From positions 4,154,001-4,218,000 of the forward strand of contig NC_014829.1 in NCBI RefSeq assembly GCF_000177235.2: a stretch of 64,000 bases of DNA. The letters run 5' to 3'. Of the stretch, positions 62,734 through 64,000 are shown piece after piece. Both the position numbers and the translations under genes were made by a program. The stretch is from Evansella cellulosilytica DSM 2522. Lineage in GTDB: Bacteria; Bacillota; Bacilli; Bacillales; Salisediminibacteriaceae. Under the pieces are notes generated by a model. That model did not search any database. It saw nothing but the letters and a program-made list of their open reading frames with translations, and had not been told where the DNA came from. Each line of letters starts with the position of its first letter. Position 1 is the stretch's first letter.

Positions 62734-62760
62734 AAGACAGTGTACCTGTCCCTGTGTCTT
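62734..62760 (-). repeat. Family B palindrome, CC-type
   Basis: AAGACAGTG and TGTGTCTT around TACCTGTCCC; side by side with a main-family unit. Confidence 0.75.
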
Positions 62761-62769
62761 ACGCGTATT

Positions 62770-62898
62770 ATGTATGAATGGATGAAATTTGAAGAAAATA
62801 TATTATTAGAACTTTTATTTGCCTCTATTAATGGATTGCAGCATTGTTTCGATATTGAGGGTGAATATGACTTGACTGAGGTGATGGTAGATGAATGA
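62770..62898 (+). CDS. Short frame overlapping the DUF3231 start, possibly a gene remnant
   Basis: 42 codons, MYEWMKFEENILLELLFASI then acidic sequence to EVMVDE, whose stop overlaps the next start. No ribosome binding site; a family B palindrome precedes it directly. It could be the surviving 3' end of an upstream gene. Confidence 0.3.
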   Translation: MYEWMKFEENILLELLFASINGLQHCFDIEGEYDLTEVMVDE

Positions 62899-63898
62899 AA
62901 AGAATATACGACTATCAAGTACTGAAATAGCAGGGTTATGGACAACTTATATGCAAGAGACAATGGCTGTTTGTTTTATGAAACATTTAAAACAGCATCT
63001 TAAAGATGAGGAAATAAAGCCATTATTACAAAAAGCTCTACATATATCTCAATACCATATTCAAGAGATAAATCAGATTTTTCACAAGGAAGGTATTCCC
63101 ATTCCACATGCTTTTTCTGATGATGATGTTGATTTATCAGCACCTGCGCTTTTTCATGATTTATTTTCATTGAGCTTTGTCTATTCGATGAGTAGATTGT
63201 CCATGGTAAATTACTCATTTATAACCGCTGGTGTTGCAAGGACCGATGTACGCGAGTTTTTTACGGAGTGCTTAAGTGGGTCAACGAACTTATTCAATGC
63301 GTCGGCTACATTAATGTTGGAAAAAGGGGTCTATGATCGCCCCCCTATGATCAACTACCCTAAAAAGGTGGAGTATATCACCAATGCCTCCATTATATCT
63401 GGGTATATTAATAAAAAGAGACCCATCAATGCGATTGAACTGAATGAAATTTTTTATAACACGGTAAGAAACTATTTTGGATCGATCCTTTGTTTAGGGT
63501 TACTCCAAATTGTAAAAGATGATGAAATAAAAAAATATATAAAAAAAGGAAAAGAAATTTGTGACAAGCAAAATAAATTGTTTAACGACATTTTGTTACA
63601 AGAGGATATGCTTGGGTCTAGTCCAGTTACTATGGAAGTGACAGATTCGACCACCTCCCCTTTTTCCGATCGACTAATCATCATGTTATTTCATTCACTA
63701 AATCAAATGGACATCACTCTCCTCGGACACTCATTATCCCTATCCATGAGGGCCGACCTTACTGCACATTTCAGTAAACTCATACTCGAGGTATTAAAAT
63801 ACGGTCAGGAAGGGTTTAAAATCATCGTCAGCAAAGGATGGATGGAGCAACCCCCTCATGCTACAGATAGAAAACAATTAATTGATAAGAATAGCTAG
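62891..63898 (+). CDS. DUF3231 family protein
   Basis: 335 aa made of two related helical halves (about 1-165 and 170-330), each with a ferritin-like four-helix pattern: SSTEIAGLWTTYMQETMAVC, LFHDLFSLSFVYSMSRL, and the second half NAIELNEIFYNTVRNYFGSI, FSDRLIIMLFHSLNQMDITL. DUF3231 proteins are common in Bacillus spore-formers; function unknown. GAGGTGAT lies just before the ATG. Confidence 0.8.
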   Translation: MNEKNIRLSSTEIAGLWTTYMQETMAVCFMKHLKQHLKDEEIKPLLQKALHISQYHIQEINQIFHKEGIPIPHAFSDDDVDLSAPALFHDLFSLSFVYSMSRLSMVNYSFITAGVARTDVREFFTECLSGSTNLFNASATLMLEKGVYDRPPMINYPKKVEYITNASIISGYINKKRPINAIELNEIFYNTVRNYFGSILCLGLLQIVKDDEIKKYIKKGKEICDKQNKLFNDILLQEDMLGSSPVTMEVTDSTTSPFSDRLIIMLFHSLNQMDITLLGHSLSLSMRADLTAHFSKLILEVLKYGQEGFKIIVSKGWMEQPPHATDRKQLIDKNS

Positions 63899-64000
63899 GA
63901 TTTTGCGACGGAGGTTGCAGGCGTTCCTATGTAGCTACTAAAAATCTGTACTGTTTTATTTTAACGTTTATAGGTAAGAACAGCATCACTAGAGACCGAA

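Overview
The window is low-GC Bacillaceae DNA. It holds sda (the sporulation kinase inhibitor), a yhgD-yhgE pair, a YozG/DUF2975 pair, a YtrA-type GntR/ABC operon, a class IV phaR-phaC pair, and Gram-positive ribosome binding sites throughout. I would guess an alkaliphilic or halotolerant Bacillus relative, but nothing here fixes the genus. No rRNA, tRNA or CRISPR was seen.

Layout: 0-3.4 kb, end of a GGDEF protein and a large LPxTA-anchored surface protein. 3.6-7.5 kb, a small membrane protein, a RAYT (REP-associated Y1/HUH transposase), IS3-family copy 1 and a small zinc protein. 7.7-15.5 kb, amidase, yhgE-yhgD, a ParB-like protein, and a double-domain nitroreductase with a late frameshift. 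15.9-19.3 kb, sda, an XRE regulator and two coupled GNAT proteins. 19.8-25 kb, YtrA-like ABC operon, ECF sigma/DUF4179 pair, YozG/DUF2975 pair. 25.4-34.4 kb, SDR-ThuA, small membrane proteins, a second LPxTA protein, an oxidase subunit I-like protein, and a frameshifted NmrA-type gene. 34.8-40.7 kb, an array of fourteen 52-bp units followed by an overlapping three-gene operon (SEC-C/LRR/TPR protein, RelE-like/UvrD-type helicase, unknown protein). 41-49.3 kb, desaturase, sterol desaturase-like hydroxylase, LysM protein, SLC13-like transporter, lipoprotein, zinc-ribbon protein. 49.4-50.9 kb, IS copy 2. 51-57.8 kb, a 1080-aa glycine-rich/IPT protein, phaR-phaC and a P450. 58.3-63.9 kb, chemotaxis receptor, two membrane proteins and a DUF3231 protein.

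The strongest signal is not a gene. About 80 copies of a 26-27 bp palindromic unit occupy nearly every intergenic gap. The arms are like GGCTAACG/CGTTAGCC and the asymmetric loop reads GGACGGTTC on one strand and GAACCGTCC on the other. I call a unit GG form when GGACGGTTC is on the + strand and CC form when GAACCGTCC (or GGTCCGTCC, GATCCGTCC) is. Within a gap, all GG units come first and all CC units after, whatever the gene directions. Each gene or operon is therefore bracketed CC-gene-GG, and units are absent inside likely operons. A second, rarer palindrome (family B, AGACAG...CTGTCT arms) follows the same order.

The units are also landing sites. Five copies of a 266-350 bp non-coding element (MITE-like) sit exactly in the loop with 9-bp duplications. 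Both copies of the IS3-family element sit at one position in the loop with a 3-bp TTC duplication. The RAYT gene is itself flanked by inverted units, so it is the obvious candidate for having spread them. The units also supply stop codons or C-terminal tails (such as ANGDG) to many genes.
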